Virus record (IMG/VR): IMGVR_UViG_3300035204_001773
Coordinates: 1 to 64,000 of that record
Source: a virus
Strand: one strand, 5' to 3'
DNA: 64,000 nucleotides
In this document: positions 1-6,522 of the stretch, piece by piece
Layout of the letters: the number at the start of each line of letters is the position of its first letter
Position numbering within the stretch: the first letter of the stretch is position 1
Notes under the pieces: generated by a model
Seen by the model: only the letters and a program-made list of their open reading frames with translations
What the model was told of the DNA's origin: nothing
The model's database searches: none
Translations under genes and position numbers: made by a program

Positions 1-117
1 ACCGTCTCCAAAATCTATGTCCCACGTTCCTGCGTATTTGTACCCAAGACAGTCTTCTAAAAATTTGGTTGTTTTTTCTCTGTCTTTTACTCTATATGCT
101 ATATGGTCTAATCTCAT
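1..117 (-). CDS. VOC (glyoxalase-fold) family protein, C-terminus outside window
   Basis: The first 39 codons of a minus-strand gene are visible, beginning MRLDHIAYRVKDREKTTKFL and running off the left edge in frame. The LDHIAYRVKD start followed by a helix and a DCLGYKY strand is typical of the vicinal-oxygen-chelate superfamily (glyoxalase I, extradiol dioxygenase and resistance-protein relatives). The conserved early His, usually a metal ligand, is present. The substrate cannot be told from this fragment. It follows the cytochrome c gene in the same direction. Confidence 0.7.
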   Translation of the reverse strand, partial: MRLDHIAYRVKDREKTTKFLEDCLGYKYAGTWDIDFGDG

Positions 118-133
118 AATATATAATGCTCCT

Positions 134-523
134 TTATTTGTGTTTACTTAAAGATTTTATATAAGCCATTATTGCCTTTCTCTCATCATTTGTTGTCGGT
201 AATGGAGCCATTCCCGGTAGCGTTCCTTTAACAATTTTGGCAAAAGGTTTTTCTATTGACTCTAAGAAATACTCTTCATCTAAAACAACCTCTTTAATGG
301 GTCCGCCTATACCAATGTGGACCTCTCTTTTCTTTCCCCAAAAATCACCCATAAATTTGGGAGACTTTAATGCGTCACCCGCTGGGCATGGCACACTCTC
401 TTCTGTCTGATGGCACAAAGAGCAACTCTTGCTAATAAAAAGCTCTTTGCCTTTTTTAATGTTGTCGTCTGCTTGAGCAAGGCTAACAAACGCTAATAAT
501 AAAATTGGTAATGCTATATTCAT
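134..523 (-). CDS. Periplasmic c-type cytochrome resembling the CoxB cytochrome domain
   Basis: This 129-aa protein has a Sec signal peptide (about residues 1-18, ending SLAQA). It carries one haem-binding CxxCH motif (C34, C37, H38) and a likely axial Met at M105 in the segment LPGMAPLP. The segment with FWGKKREV, LDEEYFLESIEKP and AKIVKG matches the arrangement of the cytochrome c domain fused to subunit II of cytochrome c oxidases. The mature protein should be a small periplasmic or membrane-side electron carrier. It abuts the Lys-rich gene upstream (stop of one at the start of the next). Cytochromes c are rarely reported in phages. Haem attachment would depend on the host Ccm system. Family assignment is firm, physiological partner unknown. 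Confidence 0.85.
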   Translation of the reverse strand: MNIALPILLLAFVSLAQADDNIKKGKELFISKSCSLCHQTEESVPCPAGDALKSPKFMGDFWGKKREVHIGIGGPIKEVVLDEEYFLESIEKPFAKIVKGTLPGMAPLPTTNDERKAIMAYIKSLSKHK

Positions 524-655
524 TTATCCCCCTTTCTTCTTTCTTTTTGTCTTTTTTCTTTCCCGCTTTTTTCTTTGTCTCTCTTTTCTTTTTTCTTCGG
601 GGGTTGACTTGGGGTCCTTTTTTTTCTCTTTTTTTCTTTTTTCTTTATTTGCCAT
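524..655 (-). CDS. Very basic Lys/Arg-rich 43-aa protein
   Basis: A 43-codon frame runs from an ATG at 655 to a TAA that touches the ATG of the cytochrome gene. It is almost entirely Lys, Arg and Glu (starts MANKEKRKKEKKK, ends KRKKKGG). There is no hydrophobic segment. The tight packing between two genes supports translation. It could bind nucleic acid or an acidic membrane surface, but no function is recognised. Confidence 0.55.
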   Translation of the reverse strand: MANKEKRKKEKKKDPKSTPEEKRKERQRKKRERKKTKRKKKGG

Positions 656-657
656 AA

Positions 658-840
658 TTATTCTCCTCCGTAACTTTTGTGTTCGTGCACTTCCCAGTTA
701 TCTAAAATCACCTTGGCTAACCAAAGTTGGAATGGAATAGCTGCAAATCCCAACGTGCATACGATTGCAATCATCCAGAGAGCAATCTTTCCATAATAAT
801 CACTAAGTCTAATATTTAATCTTGATTTATATCTTTTCAT
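658..840 (-). CDS. Small membrane protein, 60 aa
   Basis: The protein has a basic N-terminus (MKRYKSRLN) followed by a hydrophobic stretch of about 28 residues (roughly 19-46) and an acidic, His-containing tail. The predicted topology is a single membrane helix with N-in. It overlaps the upstream lipoprotein gene by 4 nt (ATGA), which supports co-translation. Function is not recognised. Confidence 0.6.
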   Translation of the reverse strand: MKRYKSRLNIRLSDYYGKIALWMIAIVCTLGFAAIPFQLWLAKVILDNWEVHEHKSYGGE

Positions 841-1031
841 TTTTTATTCTCTGTTATCCAGTGGTAAAGTGTGCTGCTACCGTGTCCATACCCGTGGGGT
901 AACGGGCGATAATCTTTTGTTTGTATTTCTGGTGGCTTACCCCAGCTTCTCGGAAAAGCCTTTCCATTGGGGCTACGGTATACTTTGCAGCCCGCTAATG
1001 TTATTAGTAATAATAAAATAATTAATTTCAT
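837..1031 (-). CDS. Small lipoprotein, 64 aa
   Basis: A signal peptide of class II is clear: MKLIILLLLITLAGC with lipobox L-A-G-C, giving a lipidated Cys15. The mature part (about 50 aa) is Pro/Gly/Tyr-rich (RPLPHGYGHGSS) and looks unstructured. It should be anchored in the inner or outer membrane. It shares 4-nt overlaps with genes on both sides. Small phage lipoproteins can serve as outer-membrane spanins or superinfection-exclusion factors, and the sequence does not decide between these. Confidence 0.75.
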   Translation of the reverse strand: MKLIILLLLITLAGCKVYRSPNGKAFPRSWGKPPEIQTKDYRPLPHGYGHGSSTLYHWITENKK

Positions 1032-1222
1032 TTGTTATATTGCGTTAATGCGAACTCGAATTGTTCTATGTCCTGCTTTAGCATCTTTTTTTCTTTGCGA
1101 GATAGTTTTCCGTAGCTTTCTATTGTGTTGTATATCTGAGCGAGTAAACTAGCAATCTCCTCTCGGTACTGTTGCTCTGGCGTCAATCGCCAGCCGCCAA
1201 AAATATCACTTTCATTAACCAT
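1028..1222 (-). CDS. Helical hypothetical protein, 64 aa
   Basis: The protein is soluble and charged, and likely forms one long helix or coiled coil after residue 15 (LTPEQQYREEIASLLAQIY, then GKLSRKEKKMLKQDIEQFE). It overlaps its neighbours by 4-8 nt. It is not recognised. Confidence 0.55.
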   Translation of the reverse strand: MVNESDIFGGWRLTPEQQYREEIASLLAQIYNTIESYGKLSRKEKKMLKQDIEQFEFALTQYNK

Positions 1223-1343
1223 TTCTATTATTTAATTTTTCTTTTACCCACAAATAAGGTATCTCAATCATAGCTTTTAATAAATAAGCCGTGCCCCAAA
1301 AAGCAAGCAAAAACAAATCTTTAATACGTTCCAATCTACTCAT
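1215..1343 (-). CDS. Small membrane protein, 42 aa
   Basis: The start is placed at the ATG at 1343 (MSRLERIKDLFLL), one base after the stop of the radical SAM gene. A longer frame to 1400 would overlap that gene. A single hydrophobic helix spans about residues 9-30, followed by a basic tail (VKEKLNNRNG). Function unknown. Confidence 0.5.
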   Translation of the reverse strand: MSRLERIKDLFLLAFWGTAYLLKAMIEIPYLWVKEKLNNRNG

Positions 1344-1344
1344 A

Positions 1345-2190
1345 TTATATGATAGGCTCAGCCATCTCGCAAAATCTACATAAAATGTCATCTGAATCAT
1401 TTTTCATTGCATTTTTTATTTTAATAAATTCTTTTCCTTGAAAAAGAGACTCGTGACTATCGGTGATTAGATTTCCCAATGTGTGTTTCAAGCCATAATC
1501 CATACAGCAGAGTTGCACGTCCCCATTGGGTAGAACTATATTGTGATTTAATTTAGGCATTGGATTGCATTGTATTTTTCCCCTTACTCTGTCTACTTTA
1601 TCGACGTTGTCTAAATTACTAGCTCTAGAAATCGGCATAAAATTAGGCAGCTTACCGACCAAGTCTTGGACGTCTTGGTGTGGTTCTCCCATGCCGTCCA
1701 TTGTCATAAAATATGCCGAAGCTATATTCTTAGAGATTAAATATTTTAATATGTTTTTATATTTCTCTGTAACTTTAATAGGCATCAAACCATTCTTATC
1801 TGGTAAATGGATCGTTAGCGGACAGAGCGGAGAAAAACTGATTGAAGATAATAAATCTACATCGTCAAGGCTAGCTCCAACTAGCGTAGTATAACAACAC
1901 ACGGAATAACCTGAGGTATACGCATATTTAATCATCCTAGCGCATTCTTTATTTAAGAACGGCTCTGCGTATCCAGAGAAATCAATTCGATAAGTCTTCG
2001 GTACTTTGTCTAATATTGTTACAAAGTCATCAAACGAAAGAAAATCATTTCTCCACGAAGGAACATGAGCATTCACGTAGCTTTTTGTTAAAAGTTCCTG
2101 AGGACAAATCTTACATCCAACAGCGCACCCCCTTTTCCCGATGTTGGTCGTGAACTCTACTGTGCCCTCAAATTGTTCATTTTGACTCAT
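1345..2190 (-). CDS. Radical SAM protein with SPASM/twitch-like C-terminal cysteines
   Basis: This 281-aa protein has the radical SAM cluster motif Cx3Cx2C near residues 21-28 (RGCAVGCKICP). It also has barrel elements such as RIDFSGYAEP and TMDGMGEPH. The C-terminal part carries further cysteines (QCNP, QLCCMDYG, LCRFCE) in the pattern of a SPASM or twitch domain that binds auxiliary Fe-S clusters. SPASM enzymes modify peptides or carbohydrates. Its stop is next to a small membrane gene, and it overlaps the upstream P-loop kinase gene by 4 nt, so the two are probably co-expressed. The substrate is unknown; a peptide or glycan target is an inference from the family. Confidence 0.8.
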   Translation of the reverse strand: MSQNEQFEGTVEFTTNIGKRGCAVGCKICPQELLTKSYVNAHVPSWRNDFLSFDDFVTILDKVPKTYRIDFSGYAEPFLNKECARMIKYAYTSGYSVCCYTTLVGASLDDVDLLSSISFSPLCPLTIHLPDKNGLMPIKVTEKYKNILKYLISKNIASAYFMTMDGMGEPHQDVQDLVGKLPNFMPISRASNLDNVDKVDRVRGKIQCNPMPKLNHNIVLPNGDVQLCCMDYGLKHTLGNLITDSHESLFQGKEFIKIKNAMKNDSDDILCRFCEMAEPII

Positions 2191-2624
2191 GATCTTAGTG
2201 TCGCAATTTTAGAGCGCAGAAGCTCCCAAGTGGTGTTGATGTCGCTATCTGTATTTAATACAAGCCTTGGATCACCGCACTCGAAGTCTTCAACGTGGTA
2301 TTCTTTTCTAAGTTCTCTTTTCGTGGTTAAAAGAATATCTACAAAATGCCCCTCATTATCCTCCTCGAGCTCTCTCCTAAATTGATTATAAGGGTTAACC
2401 AGCGTCATGACAACTGCCTCGGTGCGAGTCTTGCTTAAATACGTAGCTACAGCATTAGCCGCTCGAATATTCTTTTTTCTCCCACCAAAGCCATAGTCTC
2501 TATTAGTAAAAAATGATCTAAATTCATCTCCATCTATGTGGAAGGGGGTCATTAATGTTGCCACAAGTAACCTGCCTAGTGAGGTCTTGCCTGATCCGGG
2601 TTGACCATATAATACATAGATCAT
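2187..2624 (-). CDS. Adenylylsulfate-kinase-like P-loop kinase, short form
   Basis: This 145-aa protein opens with Walker A GQPGSGKTS. It then shows the CysC-like sequence FHIDGDEFR (compare LLDGDxxR), the helix KKNIRAANAVATYL and NPYNQFRREL (compare SPFxxxR). It is shorter than typical APS kinases (about 200 aa) and lacks the usual C-terminal YKKAR/GIxxPYE region. It may phosphorylate APS or another small substrate. It overlaps the radical SAM gene by 4 nt and sits 1 nt after the ExbD-like gene. The fold is well supported and the substrate is not. Confidence 0.7.
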   Translation of the reverse strand: MIYVLYGQPGSGKTSLGRLLVATLMTPFHIDGDEFRSFFTNRDYGFGGRKKNIRAANAVATYLSKTRTEAVVMTLVNPYNQFRRELEEDNEGHFVDILLTTKRELRKEYHVEDFECGDPRLVLNTDSDINTTWELLRSKIATLRS

Positions 2625-2625
2625 T

Positions 2626-3234
2626 TTATTCTTGTAAGGGGTTTACTAAATTGGCCTGTAATTCATTTATATCTAAAATCATTCCATTTTTATCTGTAGT
2701 GAAACGGAACGCCGTCTTTTGATCCCCCGTGGCCTCAAAGACTCTCTCTTTAACTATAACTTCCTTAAAGGGTTTTATTTTTATTAATTTGATTGTGGCT
2801 TTTGTAGGTCCGTCGTCTCTTTTTGCGTATACGTGAACCGTTACTATATTTTCCCCTTCTACCACGCCCCGAAATGAAACGATCTCCTCATTAAAGGGGA
2901 CGACGACACCTTGGTCCTCTTCTTCTAAACTATTATTCCTACGTTTACCTAAGGCATCGTGGTCCAAGCTTATTAAGCTCCCTTGTCCGCCCTCTCTTCT
3001 GTTGAAAGACACGATGTGTCCCGAGGCCGCTTGAACATAAAGATCTAAATCATCTTCACTTTCACCTTCCCAAGTTAATACTACTTCATAAATTACGTTC
3101 GGTGGGCGAGATTTAATTTTTTGCTCCTCCGTCTTGAGGAGAAAAAGAATCGCCACTAGCATTAACAAGCAACAAAACAGTACGTCAATGAATGGTCTAA
3201 ATGTGAAAAATTTTCTATTCCCTTTATTTATCAT
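2626..3234 (-). CDS. ExbD/TolR-like membrane protein with beta-rich periplasmic domain
   Basis: This 202-aa protein starts with a short basic cytoplasmic end and one membrane helix, FRPFIDVLFCCLLMLVAI. This matches the ExbD/TolR/MotB transmembrane segment including its proton-carrying Asp (D17). The periplasmic part is not the usual TolR/ExbD domain. It contains a DDLDLYVQAASGHIVSFN segment followed by GGQGSLISLDHD, which resembles the DxDLxV beta-sandwich proteins of the DUF2135/YfaP type, and then more beta-rich sequence. It overlaps the ExbB-like gene by 11 nt. The two together should form a proton-driven stator-like complex. The family of the helix is convincing; the domain name is tentative. 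Confidence 0.75.
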   Translation of the reverse strand: MINKGNRKFFTFRPFIDVLFCCLLMLVAILFLLKTEEQKIKSRPPNVIYEVVLTWEGESEDDLDLYVQAASGHIVSFNRREGGQGSLISLDHDALGKRRNNSLEEEDQGVVVPFNEEIVSFRGVVEGENIVTVHVYAKRDDGPTKATIKLIKIKPFKEVIVKERVFEATGDQKTAFRFTTDKNGMILDINELQANLVNPLQE

Positions 3235-3703
3235 GATAATCTAATTTACATTTTAAAATCATCAACTGAATTTGTAAAGGCAAACTGAAAACGATACCAC
3301 AAATCGTAGTATAAAAAGCCGTGTTAAGGCCAACTTTTAATCCAGAGACAATTTCACTTAAGGGCATTGTGCTATCTAAGCTCCCCTTCGTAGCAATGAC
3401 AAGACCGATTATAGTACCCAACAAACCTAGAGAAAAGAAGTGCTCCGCAGCAAACCATCCCAACTCAGCCCTCCTAGAGAGGACGAGGATTGCTTCTTGC
3501 TTTTTTTTCTCATTAATTCTATCCGCCAAATAACATAATTTTCCTATATATGCCGAAACAGAAACATACAGCATCATAATTAATATGGAAATATGTGAAA
3601 GATCATTTTTGATCACGGTTGAAACCATGCCCTTCATTTCTACCAATACCATTGCAGTGATAATTACCGCATTAACTAAAAACCATTTTGTAAAAGTCGT
3701 CAT
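3224..3703 (-). CDS. ExbB/TolQ/MotA-family proton-channel protein
   Basis: This 159-aa protein has three hydrophobic segments (about 5-30, 37-60 and 90-150). The conserved ExbB/TolQ core is visible: GLLGTIIGLVIAT, then SGLKVGLNTAFYTTICGIVFSLP, with the polar Thr residues that line the proton path. It is shorter than host ExbB (about 240 aa) and has almost no cytoplasmic tail, unlike the long-tailed ZorA of Zorya defence systems. The ExbD-like partner follows with an 11-nt overlap. The likely role is energy coupling across the host envelope by proton motive force. The target is unknown. Confidence 0.8.
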   Translation of the reverse strand: MTTFTKWFLVNAVIITAMVLVEMKGMVSTVIKNDLSHISILIMMLYVSVSAYIGKLCYLADRINEKKKQEAILVLSRRAELGWFAAEHFFSLGLLGTIIGLVIATKGSLDSTMPLSEIVSGLKVGLNTAFYTTICGIVFSLPLQIQLMILKCKLDYHDK

Positions 3704-3718
3704 AATTTTTTATTCCCT

Positions 3719-3901
3719 CTAACACCCGCCATTTTCGCTTGTTGTATCATGTTTGTCCCAAAAATCATCGTCAAAACTCCTCAAGAGAAGCTCTACTTCT
3801 TCAATAGCTTCCATCTCTACATCTTCACGTTGGACTTTACAAGTTTCTCGCAGTTCTCTTGCCATACTTAATACAATGTCTAGCGCTTCTCCTGTCAGCA
3901 T
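3719..3901 (-). CDS. Acidic helical protein, 60 aa
   Basis: The protein is small, acidic and predicted helical (VEMEAIEEVELLLRSFDDDFW). It begins 3 nt after the stop of the gene upstream and has an AAAGG ribosome-binding site within that gene's end. It lies just before the ExbB-like gene in the same transcript. It is not recognised. Confidence 0.5.
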   Translation of the reverse strand: MLTGEALDIVLSMARELRETCKVQREDVEMEAIEEVELLLRSFDDDFWDKHDTTSENGGC

Positions 3902-3904
3902 AAT

Positions 3905-4120
3905 TCACCTTTCGAAATAATCCGTATACGTGGGAAACTTAGAGTATTTACTAACCTTGGGGTAGGTTTTCGGCCTTATACAGGCGTTCATTTCCGCTTC
4001 TCTTCGTTTACAGACTTTTCTGGCTTGCCAATACTGCTTTAAATAAACATCTCCATTAAAAAGAGTATAGTAGCATATTTTTAATTTATCCACTAAAGTG
4101 ATTTTATCTGTAGGTGACAT
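3905..4120 (-). CDS. Hypothetical protein, 71 aa
   Basis: The protein is basic and Tyr-rich, with four cysteines or near-cysteines spread over the chain (KICYYT, ARKVCKRR, NACIRP). No clear zinc motif or membrane helix is seen. It is co-directional and closely spaced with the next gene. It is not recognised. Confidence 0.5.
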   Translation of the reverse strand: MSPTDKITLVDKLKICYYTLFNGDVYLKQYWQARKVCKRREAEMNACIRPKTYPKVSKYSKFPTYTDYFER

Positions 4121-4162
4121 TCGGCTATTTATAAGACTCCGATATGTCGATCATATTCTAAT

Positions 4163-4366
4163 TTATTTCACTTTATCTAACGCTTCTAACCTATCATAAG
4201 CGTCAGCTAACATGGATAAAGCTTCTTCGGCATTTTTATAAAAATCACCCGTAGAATGATCGCCAATTCCAGCAGCTTTTTCACTTAAAAGCTCTAAAGT
4301 AAGTTCTGCCTTAGCAATATCTGATTTAGCAGAAGTTTCCAACATATTGTATAATTTATTATTCAT
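4163..4366 (-). CDS. Helical hypothetical protein, 67 aa
   Basis: The protein is predicted to form two helices (KSDIAKAELTLELLSEKA and FYKNAEEALSMLADAYDRL) joined by a Gly/His loop, and is acidic overall. It begins 2 nt after the stop of the GMP reductase gene, so it is likely co-transcribed. Function is not recognised. Confidence 0.5.
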   Translation of the reverse strand: MNNKLYNMLETSAKSDIAKAELTLELLSEKAAGIGDHSTGDFYKNAEEALSMLADAYDRLEALDKVK

Positions 4367-4368
4367 AA

Positions 4369-5523
4369 TTAAGTATTTTTTCCAAATATCTCATTCGATT
4401 GTTGAGTTGTCCTAACAAAGGTCGCGCACTTCGGCATGTCCTTCAAATTTTTAGCTCCAATATAGGTGCAAGTTGAACGAATACCGCCGAGAATATTTTC
4501 AATTGTGTTCTTTATTAAGCCCCTGTGTTTAATTCTTACTGTCTTACCCTCTGACGAACGATAATTGGCAACGCCGCCATGATACTTATTCATGGCCGTG
4601 TCAGAGCTCATTCCGTAAAATGTTTTATACTTCTCTCCGTCTACTTCTTCCTCTTGTCCTTCTGATTCAGTATGACCTGCCAACATCCCGCCCAGCATAA
4701 CAAAATCAGCACCAGCACAAAAGGCCTTGGCCACATCGCCAGCACATACGCACCCACCGTCAGCCATAATATGCCCACCAATCCCATGAGCAGCATCCGC
4801 GCATTCAATGACTGCGCTGAGTTGAGGGTAACCGACACCAGTTTGAATACGAGTAGTACAGACAGACCCGCCGCCAATACCCACTTTAACAATATCTGCT
4901 CCACTTAGTAATATCTCCTCCGTCATTTCGCCAGTGACGACATTACCCGCAATGATAATAAGCGCGGGGTGTTCGTCTCTGACTCGTTTAATAAAATCGC
5001 AAAACCTTGATGTGTATCCGTTTGCTGCATCTATACATACGAATTGTGTATGATAAAAATTCCAAGTAAGATCACGGAGGTAATCTACATCATCGTATTC
5101 TTTTTCATTATATTTGATACCAATAGATGGAGATAGATGTTCATAAATTCTATTATGTGCGCACCTTGAGTTTGGATCATGCTTCCAAACAGTACCCTTC
5201 CTTTGCTCTGGGCTTTTGTAGACTCCATAGCCGTTTAATTTATGTAGCCATTTTTTTAAATCGTGATGCTTGTTAATACAGGTCAACATATGATAGTTGG
5301 CGAGAGCCTTAGCAGTTTCAAAAGTCCCAACAGTGTCCATATTTGAAGCTACAATTGGAACGCCTGTCCATCCGTAGGCCTCGGGGTCGGAGCCTTCGCC
5401 ACCAGCGTTCTTGAATTTAAAAGTACGCATCAAGTCAACATCCCTGCGGGAGGTAAGCTCAGAACGCTTGGGACGCAGAAGAACATCCTTATAGTCCAGC
5501 TTTATATCGGATTCGATTCGCAC
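4369..5523 (-). CDS. guaC: GMP reductase
   Basis: This 384-aa protein reduces GMP to IMP with NADPH. Family signatures are all present: LDYKDVLLRPKRS near the N-terminus, PIVASNMDTVGT, INKHHDL, the (beta/alpha)8 core AGNVVTGEM, the catalytic loop GIGGGSVCTTR, MADGGC, MLGGMLAGH and FYGMSSDTAM. The protein lacks the CBS domains of IMP dehydrogenase. The start codon is GTG. The N-terminal match to other GMP reductases fixes it, and a near-consensus promoter ends 7 nt before it, so the mRNA appears leaderless. It probably recycles host guanylate for phage DNA synthesis. Confidence 0.95.
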   Translation of the reverse strand: MRIESDIKLDYKDVLLRPKRSELTSRRDVDLMRTFKFKNAGGEGSDPEAYGWTGVPIVASNMDTVGTFETAKALANYHMLTCINKHHDLKKWLHKLNGYGVYKSPEQRKGTVWKHDPNSRCAHNRIYEHLSPSIGIKYNEKEYDDVDYLRDLTWNFYHTQFVCIDAANGYTSRFCDFIKRVRDEHPALIIIAGNVVTGEMTEEILLSGADIVKVGIGGGSVCTTRIQTGVGYPQLSAVIECADAAHGIGGHIMADGGCVCAGDVAKAFCAGADFVMLGGMLAGHTESEGQEEEVDGEKYKTFYGMSSDTAMNKYHGGVANYRSSEGKTVRIKHRGLIKNTIENILGGIRSTCTYIGAKNLKDMPKCATFVRTTQQSNEIFGKNT

Positions 5524-5530
5524 TAAAATG

Positions 5531-5560
5531 AGTATAGCAGTTTATTTGTGGTTTTGTCAA
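5531..5560 (-). promoter_or_regulatory. Sigma70-like promoter of guaC
   Basis: On the minus strand TTGACA (5560-5555) and TATACT (5536-5531) are separated by 18 nt. The GTG start of guaC lies 7 nt further. The -35 box begins immediately after the stop codon of the upstream methyltransferase. Confidence 0.75.
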
Positions 5561-5561
5561 G

Positions 5562-6170
5562 TTAAACTTTTACCACGAGTAACCCTCTGCTCAGGGGAAA
5601 TTGAATTTGCCCTTCTAGATCATAATCATCACAAACTTTTTGAAATTCATTCCAGAAAATTTTAGTATGCGGGTCTGGCTCACCGCTGGCAGGACACACT
5701 CTAACTTTTGAAGAATCATGAAAAACTGCGAACGCACCCTTCTTAAGTATTTCTCTATCCAAACAAATGCGAAACTCTTCCATTCTTATATCTAAGTTGC
5801 TGTCAAAAAACGCCAAATCAAACACGACATCAGTTTCCCTTAGGAAATCCCTTGTGTCGCCTTTTATTAACTCAACCGTTTCTTCTAATTTATTTTCATC
5901 TAACTTTTGGTTAGTCTTGTCAAAGCAGGTCGAATCAAGTTCTATGGAATAAAGTTTTCCAAAACCGTTTCTAACACAGGCTTGCCCAATATGAATTGTA
6001 CCCATTCCAGAATACGAACCAGTTTCTAAAACATTTTCGGGCTTAGTAATCCCTACTAAAGCTTGCCAAAAAGCTAAATACTCCATTTCTGTAGAGCAAG
6101 CATCCCAACAATGAAATAAGTGGGCTTTTTCCTCTTCCACATGGGGGTGCGCTAAATGCTCTGGTATCAT
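5562..6170 (-). CDS. Class I SAM-dependent methyltransferase (O-methyltransferase-like)
   Basis: This 202-aa protein has motif I as VLETGSYSGMGT (SAM-binding Gly loop) and the acidic post-I residue in LYSIELDS. It also has LIKGDTRDFL and DLAFFDSN, followed by GAFAVFHDSS. This order fits the Methyltransf_24 type of O-methyltransferases. The acceptor is unknown. It is one of several methyltransferases here that sit among glycosyltransferase genes, so a sugar acceptor is plausible. Confidence 0.75.
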   Translation of the reverse strand: MIPEHLAHPHVEEEKAHLFHCWDACSTEMEYLAFWQALVGITKPENVLETGSYSGMGTIHIGQACVRNGFGKLYSIELDSTCFDKTNQKLDENKLEETVELIKGDTRDFLRETDVVFDLAFFDSNLDIRMEEFRICLDREILKKGAFAVFHDSSKVRVCPASGEPDPHTKIFWNEFQKVCDDYDLEGQIQFPLSRGLLVVKV

Positions 6171-6185
6171 ATCTAATAATTTAAA

Positions 6186-6213
6186 TTAAAAAAGAGTATC
6201 CCGAAGGATACTC
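6186..6213 (-). terminator. Rho-independent terminator with UUCG loop
   Basis: Read on the minus strand there is an 8-bp perfect stem (GAGTATCC/GGATACTC) closed by a TTCG tetraloop and followed by six T. It lies directly after the 62-aa gene at 6228-6416, and would separate that operon from the methyltransferase and guaC. Confidence 0.85.
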
Positions 6214-6227
6214 ATACAAGGGAACCG

Positions 6228-6416
6228 TCACTTACAAGAGACTTTTCCTTCTTGCGCTTTACCGCGAAGGTCACGGGTAAATTGACGTTTATTAGCTGGC
6301 AGCCACCGCTTCTTATGTTGGTTAATCGTAACCTTCTCAAGAGCATTGTCCACCATCACGTCACCGTTAGACGCCACGGTCATTTCTACTTTGTATTTTT
6401 TTTCTCGTTTGCTCAT
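6228..6416 (-). CDS. Basic hypothetical protein, 62 aa
   Basis: The protein is Lys/Arg-rich (KREKKYKVEM, HKKRWLPANKRQFTRDLRGKAQ) with a central acidic patch, and is predicted soluble. The start ATG overlaps the stop of the 35-aa membrane gene upstream (ATGA). A TTGACA box lies 34 nt upstream. It is not recognised. Confidence 0.55.
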   Translation of the reverse strand: MSKREKKYKVEMTVASNGDVMVDNALEKVTINQHKKRWLPANKRQFTRDLRGKAQEGKVSCK

Positions 6417-6520
6417 ACTTTTACAAGCTTATCATAAGTATAAATCTTTGTCAAGCAAAAAAAACCTAAAATTATTACGAGAGCCAAATATATTGATGCA
6501 AGGATAAAAATCCAAAGCAT
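6413..6520 (-). CDS. Small membrane protein, 35 aa
   Basis: A 35-codon frame starts at an ATG preceded by a strong ribosome-binding site (AAAGGGGGAAT) and ends in an ATGA overlap with the next gene. The product is essentially one membrane helix (MLWIFILASIYLALVIILGF) with a short basic C-terminus. The excellent ribosome-binding site and the overlap make it credible despite its size. Confidence 0.6.
   Translation of the reverse strand: MLWIFILASIYLALVIILGFFCLTKIYTYDKLVKV
6428..6456 (-). promoter_or_regulatory. Possible sigma70-like promoter inside the 35-aa gene
   Basis: On the minus strand a perfect TTGACA (6456-6451) is followed after 17 nt by the weak -10 candidate TAAGCT (6433-6428). The ATG of the 62-aa gene lies 11 nt downstream. 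The -35 is convincing and the -10 is poor. Confidence 0.35.
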
Positions 6521-6522
6521 TG

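Noticed and set aside
4641-4904. Hydrophobic 87-aa frame inside guaC on the same strand
   Set aside because: It lies in a different frame within a clearly coding, conserved part of GMP reductase and has no supporting start signals.
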